47,843 nucleotides of DNA from Acidimicrobiales bacterium (GCA_020630195.1 JAHDBV010000027.1:1-47843), one strand, 5' to 3'; shown: positions 32,856-41,332, counted from the first letter of the stretch. Numbers and translations are program-made. The notes: a model not told the origin generated them from the sequence alone.

Positions 32856-33190
32856 TGGCGACACGAGGCGAGCGCGACCCGGCCCACCCACGGTTCTGGG
32901 ACGTGGCCGAGCCGTTCCTCGGCGCCGGCCGCGTCGACGAGGGCACGATGATGGGACACCAGTGCCTGCGGGCCCCCGGCGGGGGTTTCGTGGCGACCGT
33001 GCAGCGAGGCACCGGCGATCTGGTCGTGAAACTGCCGAAGGCCCGGGTCGCCGAGTTGATCGAGTCGGGCGAAGGCGCCGCATTCGCGCCGGCCGGCAAG
33101 GTCTTCCGGGAGTGGGTGGCCGTCACGGGCGGCTCGGACGAGCAGTGGGCCGAGCTGATCGAGGAGTCGATCGCGTTCGTCGGCGCCTGA
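32855..33190 (+). CDS. TfoX N-terminal-like/MmcQ-YjbR-like small protein
   Basis: 111 aa. GTMMGHQCLRAPGGGF, GDLVVKLPKARVAELIESGE and FAPAGKVFREWVAV resemble small stand-alone TfoX N-terminal-like or YjbR-type proteins often found after ArsR-SRPBCC pairs in actinobacteria. No enzyme motif. Translation is coupled to the SRPBCC gene through a TGATG overlap. Exact family uncertain; function unknown. Confidence 0.65.
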   Translation: MATRGERDPAHPRFWDVAEPFLGAGRVDEGTMMGHQCLRAPGGGFVATVQRGTGDLVVKLPKARVAELIESGEGAAFAPAGKVFREWVAVTGGSDEQWAELIEESIAFVGA

Positions 33191-33194
33191 GGCG

Positions 33195-34106
33195 TCAGCT
33201 CACCGAGCAGGTGATGGTCGAGATGTGGTGGACACGCTCGACGAGGCCCGGCCTGATCGAGCGCACCACGACGTCGTGGACGACGTCGTCGATGCCGACA
33301 TGGGTGGGGAACGGGTCCTGGAACCGACCGTCCCCATCGGCGCGTCCACGGAACCAGCGTGGACCGTTCTCGCTCACCGAGCGACGCACCCGGAACTCGG
33401 GGTTGACGACGCCGCCGTCGTCCACCTCGATCTCGAACACCCCTGCGTCGGAGTCCACCCTCACCCGACACGTCGGCGTCGACTCGATCGTCAGGTCGCA
33501 GATGACGCGGTCGAGCGTGGTGAATCGCCGGTCGACACTGAGGGAGTAGACCGCTGGCACCTCCGCCGTGGCCACGACCCCGTTGCCGATCGGGCCCCGT
33601 GGAATCGTGGTGTCCCGACTGTCGAACCGCGGTGCGCCGATGAGCTGACGCTCGAAGACCCCTCGGATCCCGCTGCCGTGACGACCGAGCTCGTAGCTCC
33701 CGCTGAGCGTTCCATCGGGTCCGATGCTCACATCACACCGCGGCGACGAGACCGGCTCGACGCCGCACTCGACGCGTTCGACCAACCGTCCGGTCGGGCC
33801 CCGGAGGTCGAGCACGTAGCGGACGCTCTCCAGTGGCTCGGGGAGCGGCCCGTCGATCACGGAACGAACGCCATCGACCATGCCGAGCTTGATCCGGGTG
33901 TACAGCGGTCCGACCCGCCCCGGCTGGCGGCGAACCGACACGGCCAGCCCGTCACCCCCGTCGACCCGGACGACGAACTGCCCATCGCGGATCCGCTCGA
34001 CCGAACACGCCGCCCGCCCCTCGCCGGACGCCACGTCCGCACCGGCCGGTGCCGCCCCGGCGAGCACCGACCCGAACACCACCAACGCCATCCACACGCT
34101 CCGCAT
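33195..34106 (-). CDS. Hypothetical secreted protein
   Basis: 303 aa with a clear signal peptide: MRSVWMALVVFGSVLAGAAP then AGA-DV as a likely cleavage site near residue 24. The mature part is rich in short beta strands with four or more Cys (AACSVERI, VECGVEP, PRCDVSI, VICDLTI, PTCRVRV, ITCSVS), spaced so that disulfide pairs are likely, and it looks like two or three related beta repeats. No known domain recognised. Probably extracytoplasmic. Start fixed by TACCGT 7 nt before the ATG at 34106. Converges on the TfoX-like gene. Confidence 0.7.
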   Translation of the reverse strand: MRSVWMALVVFGSVLAGAAPAGADVASGEGRAACSVERIRDGQFVVRVDGGDGLAVSVRRQPGRVGPLYTRIKLGMVDGVRSVIDGPLPEPLESVRYVLDLRGPTGRLVERVECGVEPVSSPRCDVSIGPDGTLSGSYELGRHGSGIRGVFERQLIGAPRFDSRDTTIPRGPIGNGVVATAEVPAVYSLSVDRRFTTLDRVICDLTIESTPTCRVRVDSDAGVFEIEVDDGGVVNPEFRVRRSVSENGPRWFRGRADGDGRFQDPFPTHVGIDDVVHDVVVRSIRPGLVERVHHISTITCSVS

Positions 34107-34113
34107 CCGACCG

Positions 34114-34119
34114 ACGGTA
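34114..34119 (-). promoter_or_regulatory. -10 box TACCGT for the secreted-protein gene
   Basis: TACCGT ends 7 nt before the ATG at 34106 on the minus strand. Confidence 0.5.
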
Positions 34120-34214
34120 GTCCGCCACCCAGAGTGGTGTCCCGGCGAACGAATTCTGACGGCGTCGCCGCTGTCTCCTAGGTTCGGGACGACATCAGCA
34201 CTCAGGGGGACATG

Positions 34215-35363
34215 ATGCGCAACGACGTCACCGAGATGTTCGGGATCGACATCCCGATCTTCGCCTTCAGCCATTGCCGGGACGTCGTCGCCGCCGTGAC
34301 CAAGGCCGGTGGCCTCGGCGTGCTCGGTGCCGTCGCCCACTCACCGAAGCAGCTCGAGATCGATCTCGAGTGGATCGAGGCCGAGGTGGGCGACAAGCCC
34401 TTCGGCGTCGATCTGATCGTGCCGGCGAAGTACGCGGGGTCGGACCAGGGCGGCCTCACACTCGGCGATCTGCGCAACATGTTGCCGCCGGAACACGTCG
34501 ACTACATGGATGACATCCTCAGCCGGTACGACGTCCCGGACCTGCCCGCCGACACCGAACGGCGCGGCCTGGCGAGCGGCAGCGACGACACCGCGGCGCC
34601 GATGTCGGCCGACTCGCAGGCACCGAATCTCGAGATCGCACTGGCCCACAGGTCGTCGATCATCGTCAACGCCCTCGGCCCGCCACCGCAGCACATGATC
34701 GAGCGCTGCAAGGAGGAGGGTCGCAAGGTCGGCGCGCTCGCCGGCAAGCCCCAGCACGCCGAACGCCACGTCAACGCCGGGGTCGACATCATCATCGCCC
34801 AGGGGTCCGAGGCCGGCGGCCACACCGGTGAGATCGGCACGATGGTGCTCATCCCCGAGATCGTCGACGCGGTCGGTTCGACGCCCGTGCTGGGTGCCGG
34901 CGGCATCGGCCGTGGCCGCCAGATGGCGGCCGCCATGGCGCTCGGTGCGCAGGGTGTCTGGTGCGGCTCGGTGTGGCTGACGACCGAGGAGGCCGAGACG
35001 CATCCGGTCGTGAAGGAGAAGATGCTGCGGGCGTCCTCGTCGGACACGATCCGTTCCCGGTCGCGGACCGGTAAGCACGCTCGCCAGCTGAAGTCCGCGT
35101 GGACCGACGAGTGGGAGAACCCCGAGACGCCGATGCCGCTCGGCATGCCCGCCCAACAGGTCCTCATCGATGACGCGATCCGCCGGATCGATCGTGCCGC
35201 CCACCACGAGGGTTCCGGTGCGGAGAAGCTGGCGAACTACTTCGTCGGGCAGATCGTCGGGAACATGAACGAGTCGAAATCGGCGACACAGGTCGTGTTC
35301 GACATGGTCGACGAGTTCATCTCGGCGACGCAGTCGGTCGTCACCCAGATGGAAGCCGAGTAG
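34215..35363 (+). CDS. Nitronate monooxygenase (NPD/2-nitropropane dioxygenase family)
   Basis: 382-aa FMN-dependent TIM barrel. IFAFSHCRDVVAAVTKAGGLGVLGA near the N-terminus, EAEVGDKPFGVDLI, AQGSEAGGHTGEIGTM (FMN phosphate/His region) and GAGGIGRGRQMAAAMALGAQGVWCGSVWL. Oxidises alkyl nitronates or acts as an enoyl-type reductase; the substrate is unknown. Two adjacent ATGs: 34215 sits 5 nt after the AGGGGG ribosome site and is preferred over 34212. A TAGGTT -10 lies at 34179-34184, leaving a leader. The coding end is copied downstream, see the following repeats. Confidence 0.85.
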   Translation: MRNDVTEMFGIDIPIFAFSHCRDVVAAVTKAGGLGVLGAVAHSPKQLEIDLEWIEAEVGDKPFGVDLIVPAKYAGSDQGGLTLGDLRNMLPPEHVDYMDDILSRYDVPDLPADTERRGLASGSDDTAAPMSADSQAPNLEIALAHRSSIIVNALGPPPQHMIERCKEEGRKVGALAGKPQHAERHVNAGVDIIIAQGSEAGGHTGEIGTMVLIPEIVDAVGSTPVLGAGGIGRGRQMAAAMALGAQGVWCGSVWLTTEEAETHPVVKEKMLRASSSDTIRSRSRTGKHARQLKSAWTDEWENPETPMPLGMPAQQVLIDDAIRRIDRAAHHEGSGAEKLANYFVGQIVGNMNESKSATQVVFDMVDEFISATQSVVTQMEAE

Positions 35364-35482
35364 GCAGCCCCCCACGACCCAGATGGAAGCCGAATAGGCA
35401 GCCCTCCACGACCGGCAGCGACGCCGAGCAACAACACCGCGGCGACGCAGTCGGTCGTCACGCAGATGGAAGCCGAATAGGC
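35323..35482 (+). repeat. Duplicated 3' end of the nitronate monooxygenase gene
   Basis: A 43-bp segment spanning the C-terminus and stop (35323-35365) recurs at 35440-35482 with two changes. Between them, a 34-bp unit at 35343-35376 is tandemly repeated at 35377-35410, also with two changes. The downstream 43-bp copy is exactly in frame (117 bp away): after the TAG at 35361 the frame is open for 38 codons and ends with the same TQSVVTQMEAE and a TAG at 35478. Confidence 0.92.
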
Positions 35483-35573
35483 GGGCCGCCCTCGGGCATT
35501 CGTATCGAGGGAAGAACCGGACCATTCGACCCATCCGGTTTCAGCTTCGACCCATGCTGCCGATGTCGATGAT

Positions 35574-36350
35574 GTGTCGCCTCATGATCGGAGTGCCCGC
35601 CAGGGCATCAACCCGACGGTCGTCGCCCCGCCGCGCCCGGTCGGGCGCTGGGAGACGGCGCTGACACACCTCGCCGTCCAGCATCGCGTCGGAGCGGTCG
35701 CCATCGGCACGGCCGTGGCCGTGGTCGCCGCCCTCGGCATCGCCGCCACGAGCATCGCGTTGGCCACGGGATGGTCGAGTGAGGTCTCCCGCACACACGT
35801 CCTGCTCCTCGCGACGTTCATCCCCATGGCGGTCGCCCCACCACTGTTCGGCTCCGCCTTCGCCGTCGTGCGGAGCCTCGACCGCACCCGCGCCGCCCTT
35901 CGCACCGCGGCCGAGACGGACCCGCTCACGAACGTGCTCAACCGACGGGGCTTCTTCGAGCGATTCGACGGCGACTGCCCACCCGATGCGTGCGTCCACA
36001 TGATCGACCTCGACGACTTCAAGGTGCTCAACGACACCCACGGACACGATCTCGGCGATCGGGTGCTCATCGACGTCGCCCGCTGGCTCGAAGCGCGTCT
36101 CGGCGACGACGTGGTGGTCGGTCGTCTCGGCGGCGACGAGTTCGCCTGCATCTCGACGACCTTCGACGACACTCTCGCCAATGCCCGCCACGGCTTCGAG
36201 GTCGACGGCGTGGGGTACTCGATCTCGATCGGGACGACCCGGACCTCGTGGAACGAGGGCCTCTCCGAAGCACTCATGCGGGCGGACAGCGCCCTGTATC
36301 GGACGAAACGTTCGGCGTCGGCCCCTCAGCACCAGCATCAGCAGCGCTGA
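35574..36350 (+). CDS. Diguanylate cyclase (GGDEF), membrane-anchored
   Basis: 258 aa. Two N-terminal membrane helices (about 39-63 and 75-97), then a GGDEF domain: DPLTNVLNRRGFFERF, MIDLDDFKVLNDTHGHDLGDRVL, RLGGDEFACIS (active site GGDEF intact) and SISIGTT. Makes cyclic-di-GMP from GTP at the inner membrane face. No inhibitory RxxD five residues before the GGDEF is evident, so feedback control through the I-site is unlikely. No separate sensory domain, so the membrane part may itself sense. Starts GTG at 35574; the ribosome site is weak. The coding start lies 93 bp beyond the duplicated segment. Confidence 0.87.
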   Translation: MSPHDRSARQGINPTVVAPPRPVGRWETALTHLAVQHRVGAVAIGTAVAVVAALGIAATSIALATGWSSEVSRTHVLLLATFIPMAVAPPLFGSAFAVVRSLDRTRAALRTAAETDPLTNVLNRRGFFERFDGDCPPDACVHMIDLDDFKVLNDTHGHDLGDRVLIDVARWLEARLGDDVVVGRLGGDEFACISTTFDDTLANARHGFEVDGVGYSISIGTTRTSWNEGLSEALMRADSALYRTKRSASAPQHQHQQR

Positions 36351-36359
36351 CACGTCACC

Positions 36360-37622
36360 TCAGGTCACGGAACCGCCGCGAGCCCATCGGACGAGGGCCA
36401 TCGCGACCAGGCAGTACACGACGTAGCCGGTGACCATCGGTGTGATCGTGGTGTCGATGTTCGCGTCGATCACCGACCCGAGGATCGAACCCAGCCCCAT
36501 CATCAGCACCCCGAGGATCGACCCCGCGGTGCCGGCCATGTCACCCATCGGCGTCATGGCCTGGGAGAGCAGCAGCGGGCTGACGATGGTGAACATCGCG
36601 TTCGCGGCGACGACGAGCGCCAGCCACCCCCAGAACGGTGGCACGCCGTCGGCGAGCACGGCCCAGATCAACAGCGCCACCGACGTGAGCAACGCCCCGA
36701 CGAAGGCGCCGTCGATCATGCGACGGGCTCCCACCCGCCCCATGAACCGGGCGCTCGTCGCACTGGCGACGCCCATCAGCACGCTCATCGCGGAGAACGA
36801 GATGGCGAAGATCCCGTCGCGGTCGTAGATCTCGTCGAAGATGATCGCCCCCGAACCGAGGAAGACGGCGAAGGCGCCGAACTCGAAGCCGGCGGCGAGC
36901 CCGTGGCCGAGCGTTTCCCGCGTCCGGAAGACGGTCTTGGTGCCCTCCCAGGTGGGGCCGAAGCCGAGGGGGCGTCGGTCCGTCTCGAGCAGCGTCTCGT
37001 CGAGGCGCCGACTCCACACGAGGAGCACGGCGGCGAAGACCGCCGGGCTGGCGAGCACCCAGCGCCAGTCGCCCAGTGCGAGCACCCCTTCACCGATGAG
37101 CGGGCCGAGTGCGGGCGCCACCATGAACACCGCCGTCGTGGCGGTCATCAGTCGGGCCAGTGCGTCACCCTCGGCGACGTCACGTGAGATCGCGGTGGTG
37201 AGCCCACGTGGGCCGGCGGCGCCGATGCCCCAGAAGAGTCGGCCGACGAGCAGCCAACCGAACGACGGCGCCATCGCCGAGATCAGCGCACCGACGAGAT
37301 AGGCGCCGACCGTGACGACGAGGATCGGCTTCCGGCCGAATCGGTCGCTCAGGGGCCCGAACAACACCTGGGCGAAGCTCAGACCCAGGAAGTAGACGGT
37401 GACGAGGCGGCTCAGCTGCCCACTGGCCGCTCCGTCGAGGTCGGCCTCGATCGCGTCGTAGGCGGGCAGCACGATGTCGATACCCACCGCCGTCGTGGCC
37501 GACAGTGCGGCGAGCAGGAGGATGAACTCACGCTCGGAGAGGCCGGCGAGGCGGCGGGGCTCGTCGACGACCACACCGCAGTCTGGCGGGCACGCGCCGA
37601 CTTCGTCGCGCCGGGACGACAT
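36360..37622 (-). CDS. MFS transporter, Bcr/CflA-type drug efflux
   Basis: 420 aa with about 12 membrane helices. LFGPLSDRFGRKPIL (MFS motif A between helices 2 and 3) and GRLFWGIGAAGPRGLTTAISRDV (motif near helix 4-5) are typical of the Bcr/CflA multidrug:H+ antiporters. Substrate unknown. It begins with 30 polar residues including CPPDC before helix 1. ATG at 37622, divergent from the enoyl-CoA hydratase gene with 47 bp between. The 3' end converges on the GGDEF gene across 9 bp. Confidence 0.87.
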   Translation of the reverse strand: MSSRRDEVGACPPDCGVVVDEPRRLAGLSEREFILLLAALSATTAVGIDIVLPAYDAIEADLDGAASGQLSRLVTVYFLGLSFAQVLFGPLSDRFGRKPILVVTVGAYLVGALISAMAPSFGWLLVGRLFWGIGAAGPRGLTTAISRDVAEGDALARLMTATTAVFMVAPALGPLIGEGVLALGDWRWVLASPAVFAAVLLVWSRRLDETLLETDRRPLGFGPTWEGTKTVFRTRETLGHGLAAGFEFGAFAVFLGSGAIIFDEIYDRDGIFAISFSAMSVLMGVASATSARFMGRVGARRMIDGAFVGALLTSVALLIWAVLADGVPPFWGWLALVVAANAMFTIVSPLLLSQAMTPMGDMAGTAGSILGVLMMGLGSILGSVIDANIDTTITPMVTGYVVYCLVAMALVRWARGGSVT

Positions 37623-37669
37623 GCCCGGACGACTGGCGCCTCGAGGCTCGGCTGGCGAGACTCGGCGCC

Positions 37670-38422
37670 ATGACCGACGCCACGATCCTGAGCGCCACCG
37701 ACGGTGCGATCACGACCATCACCCTGCACCGGCCGGATGCCCTCAACGCATTGACGCCACCGATGCTGCGGTCGCTCGAGGCGGCGCTGCAGCGAGCAGC
37801 CGACGACGATGCGGTGTCGGTCGTCGTGCTGACGGGGGAGGGGCGCGCGTTCTCGGCGGGGGTCGACCTCAAGGCGTTGGCCTCGGCCGGCGTCAGCGAC
37901 GGTGATGTCTCGACCGAGTTGAACGACGCCGCTCGAGCGGTCACGACGTTGCTGTCGACGATGCCGAAGGTGGCCATCGCGAAGGTCAACGGTTTCTGTT
38001 TCACCGGCGCGCTCGAGCTGGCGCTCGCCTGCGACCTCGTCGTGTGCGCCGAGGAGGCGAAGCTCGGCGACACCCATGCGAAGTTCGGGCTCCGACCCAC
38101 CTGGGGCATGTCGCAGCGCCTGATCACCCTGGTCGGGGTGGCCCGGGCCCGGGAGTTGTCCTACACCGCCCGCACCTTCACCGGCGCGGAGGCGGCGGCG
38201 ATCGGTCTCGCCGCATCGGCGGTCCCGGCGGCCGAACTCGACGACCACGTGTCCGCACTGGCCGCGTCGATCGCGGAGAACTCCGCCGGATCGATCGCGG
38301 CCTACAAGGACCTGTACGCCGCCGCGCTCGACCGGGGATTGACCGACGGCCTCGACTACGAGGCGACCACCTCGTACCGGATCGCCGACGCGGGCGACCG
38401 GGTCTCCGGGTTCGGGTCCTGA
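37670..38422 (+). CDS. Enoyl-CoA hydratase/isomerase family protein
   Basis: 250-aa crotonase. Oxyanion-hole parts AFSAGVDLKALA and GFCFTGALELALACD are present and supply the first acidic residue (the Glu of ALELAL). The second hydratase Glu (usual PEIxLG) is replaced: the matching stretch is GDTHAKFGLRPTWG, so classical hydration is doubtful and isomerase or other crotonase chemistry is more likely. GAGACT sits 7 nt before the ATG at 37670, a weak leaderless-type -10. C-terminal end converges on the peroxiredoxin. Confidence 0.85.
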   Translation: MTDATILSATDGAITTITLHRPDALNALTPPMLRSLEAALQRAADDDAVSVVVLTGEGRAFSAGVDLKALASAGVSDGDVSTELNDAARAVTTLLSTMPKVAIAKVNGFCFTGALELALACDLVVCAEEAKLGDTHAKFGLRPTWGMSQRLITLVGVARARELSYTARTFTGAEAAAIGLAASAVPAAELDDHVSALAASIAENSAGSIAAYKDLYAAALDRGLTDGLDYEATTSYRIADAGDRVSGFGS

Positions 38423-38432
38423 CCGATCCGGC

Positions 38433-39065
38433 TCAGACGGGGCTCTTGACGACCCGGAGGTAGGGCGTCTGTTCGTCCCAGCCGTCGGGGAACAACACCT
38501 CGGCCTCTTCGTTGGACACGGCCGGCACGATGATGACGTCGTCGCCGCGAGTCCAGTTGACGGGCGTGGCGACCTTGTGTCCGTCGGTGAGCTGGAGCGA
38601 GTCGATCACACGGAGGATCTCGTCGAAGTTCCGTCCGGTCGACGCCGGGTAGGTCAGCGTGAGGCGCACGGTGTTCGCCGGATCGACGACGAACACCGAA
38701 CGGACCGTGAGGGTGTTGTCGGCGTTGGGGTGGATCATGTCGTAGAGGTCGGCGACGACCCGATCGGGGTCGCCGATCATCGGGAAGTTCACCGCCACGC
38801 CCTGGGTGGCCTCGATGTCGCCCTTCCATGCCTCGTGCTCGGCGACGGAGTCGACCGACAGACCGATCGCCTTCACGTTCCGGGCGGCGAACTCCTCGGC
38901 GAGCTCGGCGGTGTAGCCGAGCTCGGTGGTGCAGACGGGGGTGAAGTCCTTCGGGTGGCTGAACAGCACGGCCCAGCTGTCGGCTTTCCAGTCGTGGAAG
39001 CGGATCTCGCCCTCGGTGGTGGGGGCGGTGAAGTCGGGTGCGGTGTCGCCGAGGCGGAGTGTCAT
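38433..39065 (-). CDS. 1-Cys peroxiredoxin (AhpC/TSA, Prx6 type)
   Basis: 210 aa. Peroxidatic motif SHPKDFTPVCTTELG (PxxxT/S-x-x-C) with Cys near residue 45, and the C-terminal Prx6-type extension (RVIDSLQLTDGHKVATPVNW, DDVIIVPAVSNEEA). No resolving Cys, consistent with a 1-Cys enzyme that reduces peroxides with an external thiol. Cytoplasmic. Start ATG at 39065 chosen because TACGCT ends 6 nt upstream and it fits the family N-terminus. Confidence 0.92.
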   Translation of the reverse strand: MTLRLGDTAPDFTAPTTEGEIRFHDWKADSWAVLFSHPKDFTPVCTTELGYTAELAEEFAARNVKAIGLSVDSVAEHEAWKGDIEATQGVAVNFPMIGDPDRVVADLYDMIHPNADNTLTVRSVFVVDPANTVRLTLTYPASTGRNFDEILRVIDSLQLTDGHKVATPVNWTRGDDVIIVPAVSNEEAEVLFPDGWDEQTPYLRVVKSPV

Positions 39066-39071
39066 GCCGTG

Positions 39072-39077
39072 AGCGTA
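39072..39077 (-). promoter_or_regulatory. -10 box TACGCT for the peroxiredoxin gene
   Basis: TACGCT ends 6 nt before the ATG at 39065 on the minus strand; the divergent lipoprotein gene starts 119 bp away. Confidence 0.5.
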
Positions 39078-39183
39078 GATCCGACGCCGCAATACCCGAC
39101 CCATGAGGTCGGGAATATGTGATCGGTGTGCCAGGTTCGCCGGGGGAGCTGTAACCGGTCACGAGCTCGTCCGTCTGGTCCCC

Positions 39184-39909
39184 ATGCACGGAATCGCCCG
39201 CCACACCGCCACCCTCGTCGCCCTCGTGGCCATCGCCGCAGCCTGCGGCTCATCGTCGGAGGGAACCGCCGCCACGACATCGACCGCGGCCGAGACGACC
39301 ACCACGACCGCCGCCGAGACCACGACCACGGCGGACACCACGACGACCACCAGCGCGCCGGAGACGACGACGACCGAGGCGCCGACCACGACGACCACCG
39401 AGGCACCCGCCGAGATCGACCACGGGCTCGACGAGTTCGGCCTCAGCCTCGTCGAGAGCGACGACGGCGCACTCCAACTGCTCGTGCCCGACCCGTGGAC
39501 CGAGGTCGACGGGCGAAGCAACGGCGAGGGCCTGTCGAATGTGTGGGCCGCCGACGACCTCGACGGACTCGGACTCGAGCCCGACGCCCACGGCATCACC
39601 GTCGACGTCGTCGACTCGGTCACCTACGGCACCGAGGACGAACTCGCCGGGTTGTTCGACTTCAGCGTGGACTGCGAGTTCGTCGGCCCGGTCGACATGC
39701 CCCGGGACGACGTGGTCGGCTTCATGGAGAGCTGGGAGGGCTGCTTCGGTGGCGACGTGGCGCTGACGACCGTCGCGCTCCAACTCGACGACGCCGACCC
39801 GGAGGTCGAAGACCTCTTCATCCGGGTGACGATCGCGCTGCCGGGGGACATCTCACCCGACGTCGCGAACCTGATCGTGAACTCGATCAGCCACGAGAGC
39901 TTCGGCTGA
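39184..39909 (+). CDS. Lipoprotein with Thr-rich linker
   Basis: 241 aa. Signal peptide LVALVAIAAAC with lipobox Cys21, then a Thr/Glu/Ala-rich low-complexity linker (28-75, runs of TTTT broken by AE, SAPE and EAP) and a globular domain (80-241) with two Cys (VDCEF, EGCFGG). Predicted to be anchored in the outer face of the cytoplasmic membrane, with the linker spanning cell-wall layers; no domain recognised. ATG at 39184 chosen for the signal peptide. The linker DNA is made of short ACG/ACC/GAG repeats and may vary in length between strains. Confidence 0.75.
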   Translation: MHGIARHTATLVALVAIAAACGSSSEGTAATTSTAAETTTTTAAETTTTADTTTTTSAPETTTTEAPTTTTTEAPAEIDHGLDEFGLSLVESDDGALQLLVPDPWTEVDGRSNGEGLSNVWAADDLDGLGLEPDAHGITVDVVDSVTYGTEDELAGLFDFSVDCEFVGPVDMPRDDVVGFMESWEGCFGGDVALTTVALQLDDADPEVEDLFIRVTIALPGDISPDVANLIVNSISHESFG

Positions 39910-39934
39910 GGCCCGGACCGGCCAGACTGCGGCC

Positions 39935-40345
39935 ATGGCCCACCTCGCCCTCGTGACCGTCATCGTGCCCGACGAGGACGACGGGCTTTCCTTCTTCGTC
40001 GACGGGCTCGGCTTCGACCTCGTGGAGGACACCCCGTCGGTGGCGAACGACGGCACGCCGAAACGGTGGGTCGTCGTGCGTCCCGCCGGGGCCGGCGACG
40101 ACGCCGCCGGCATCCTGCTCGCCCGGGCCCGCGGCGATGAACAGCTCGCCGGCATCGGCACCCAGTTCGCCGGTCGGGTCGGCTTGTTCCTCCACGTCGA
40201 CGAGGCGACGTTCGACGACATGACGACCCGCATCGAGACCGCGGGTGGCCGCCTCATGGAGCCGCCGCGAACCGAGCCCTACGGCCGGGTCGTCGTGTTC
40301 CGTGATCCGTGGGGCAACCGCTGGGATCTGCTCGCACCGGCCTGA
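39935..40345 (+). CDS. VOC family (glyoxalase/bleomycin-resistance-like) protein
   Basis: 136 aa. One VOC module pair: LALVTVIVPDEDDGLSFFVDGLGFDLVED and a second half with GLFLHVDEATFDDMTTRI, GGRLMEPPRTEPYGRVVVFRDPWGNRWDLL. The C-terminal DPxGNxWDL is the standard end of this fold. Substrate unknown (metal-dependent lyase, dioxygenase or ligand binder). The ATG is preceded by CAGACT 6 nt upstream. Confidence 0.82.
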   Translation: MAHLALVTVIVPDEDDGLSFFVDGLGFDLVEDTPSVANDGTPKRWVVVRPAGAGDDAAGILLARARGDEQLAGIGTQFAGRVGLFLHVDEATFDDMTTRIETAGGRLMEPPRTEPYGRVVVFRDPWGNRWDLLAPA

Positions 40346-40351
40346 ACCCGC

Positions 40352-41257
40352 TCAGGCATCGGCCCGGCTCGCCAGGACCGCACCGACCAGCACGAGCACG
40401 ACACCGACCAGCGCGAGCGGCGCCACCTCGTCGCCTCGGAACACCACGCCGAGCGTCAGGGCCACGACCGGGATGAGGTAGGTGATGAACGAGGCACGGG
40501 TGGAGCCGACCCGTCCCACGAGGCTGGCCATCACCCAGAACGCCAGCCCCGTGCCGACCACACCGAGCACGATCACGGCGAGCCACGGACCGAGCGCGAA
40601 GGTGGTGTCCGGGAGTTGCCAGAGCCCGAACGGCGTGACCCAGATCGTGGCCAACGCGAGCGTCTTCGCCATGATCGCCACCGAGCCGTAGCGCTGCTGC
40701 AGCGGCCCGGCCAGGTTGAGGGCGAAGCCGTAGCAGAGGGTCGCCGCGAGGACGAGCAATGCGCCGGTGAGCTCGTTCGAGCCGTCACCAATCGTCGGCA
40801 GGCTGATCGCGACGATGCCGGCGAAGCCGATGGCGATGCCGACGAGCTGGACACCCCGCGGCGCTCGGCGGAGCAGCACCGCAGCCACGAGTGCGACCCA
40901 GATGGGCGTCGCGCCGTTCAGGAGCCCGGTCACGGCGGAGTTGATCGATCGTTGTGCCAGCGGGAACAGCGTGAACGGCACCCCCACCCACAACACCGAC
41001 AGCAGCACGAGTCGGGGTCGATCGGCCGGGTCGATGCGAGGGCGCTCCACGGGGAGCAGGGCCAGGGTGAGTGCGCCGAGGCCGACACGGACGAGGGTGA
41101 CGACCCCGGCGGGCATCGCCTCGAGGCCGTAGGCGATGAACAGGAACGAGCTGCCCCAGATCGCCGCGACACCGAGGAACAGGCCCCAGTCGAGCGGCGC
41201 GAAGGCGTCTCGATTGGTGCCGTCGGAGGCGACGAACAGGGGCTGCGATCGGGTCAC
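40352..41257 (-). CDS. EamA-family DMT transporter
   Basis: 301 aa with about ten membrane helices in two EamA repeats; first repeat DWGLFLGVAAIWGSSFLFIAYGLE (typical Trp-Gly-Ser start), second repeat LVLAATLCYGFALNLAGPLQQRYG. Exports small metabolites or amino acids in known members; the substrate is unknown. Start GTG at 41257 fits TAGCGT ending 7 nt upstream; another GTG at 41266 overlaps that box. Divergent from the HAD gene. Confidence 0.88.
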   Translation of the reverse strand: MTRSQPLFVASDGTNRDAFAPLDWGLFLGVAAIWGSSFLFIAYGLEAMPAGVVTLVRVGLGALTLALLPVERPRIDPADRPRLVLLSVLWVGVPFTLFPLAQRSINSAVTGLLNGATPIWVALVAAVLLRRAPRGVQLVGIAIGFAGIVAISLPTIGDGSNELTGALLVLAATLCYGFALNLAGPLQQRYGSVAIMAKTLALATIWVTPFGLWQLPDTTFALGPWLAVIVLGVVGTGLAFWVMASLVGRVGSTRASFITYLIPVVALTLGVVFRGDEVAPLALVGVVLVLVGAVLASRADA

Positions 41258-41264
41258 GGGCGGC

Positions 41265-41270
41265 ACGCTA
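41265..41270 (-). promoter_or_regulatory. -10 box TAGCGT for the EamA gene
   Basis: TAGCGT ends 7 nt before the GTG at 41257 on the minus strand. Confidence 0.5.
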
Positions 41271-41319
41271 CGGCGGGGACCGCACCGAACAGGAGCCGTT
41301 TCCGGACACGACGGCCAAC

Positions 41320-41325
41320 TACCGT
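41320..41325 (+). promoter_or_regulatory. -10 box TACCGT for the HAD-PhyH unit
   Basis: TACCGT ends 7 nt before the GTG at 41333; leaderless mRNA predicted. Confidence 0.5.
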
Positions 41326-41332
41326 GCCAACC

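Noticed and set aside
39281-39420. Thr-codon repeats in the lipoprotein as a tandem-repeat element
   Set aside because: The repeats are irregular ACG/ACC codon runs explained by a low-complexity Thr-rich linker; listed with the gene instead.
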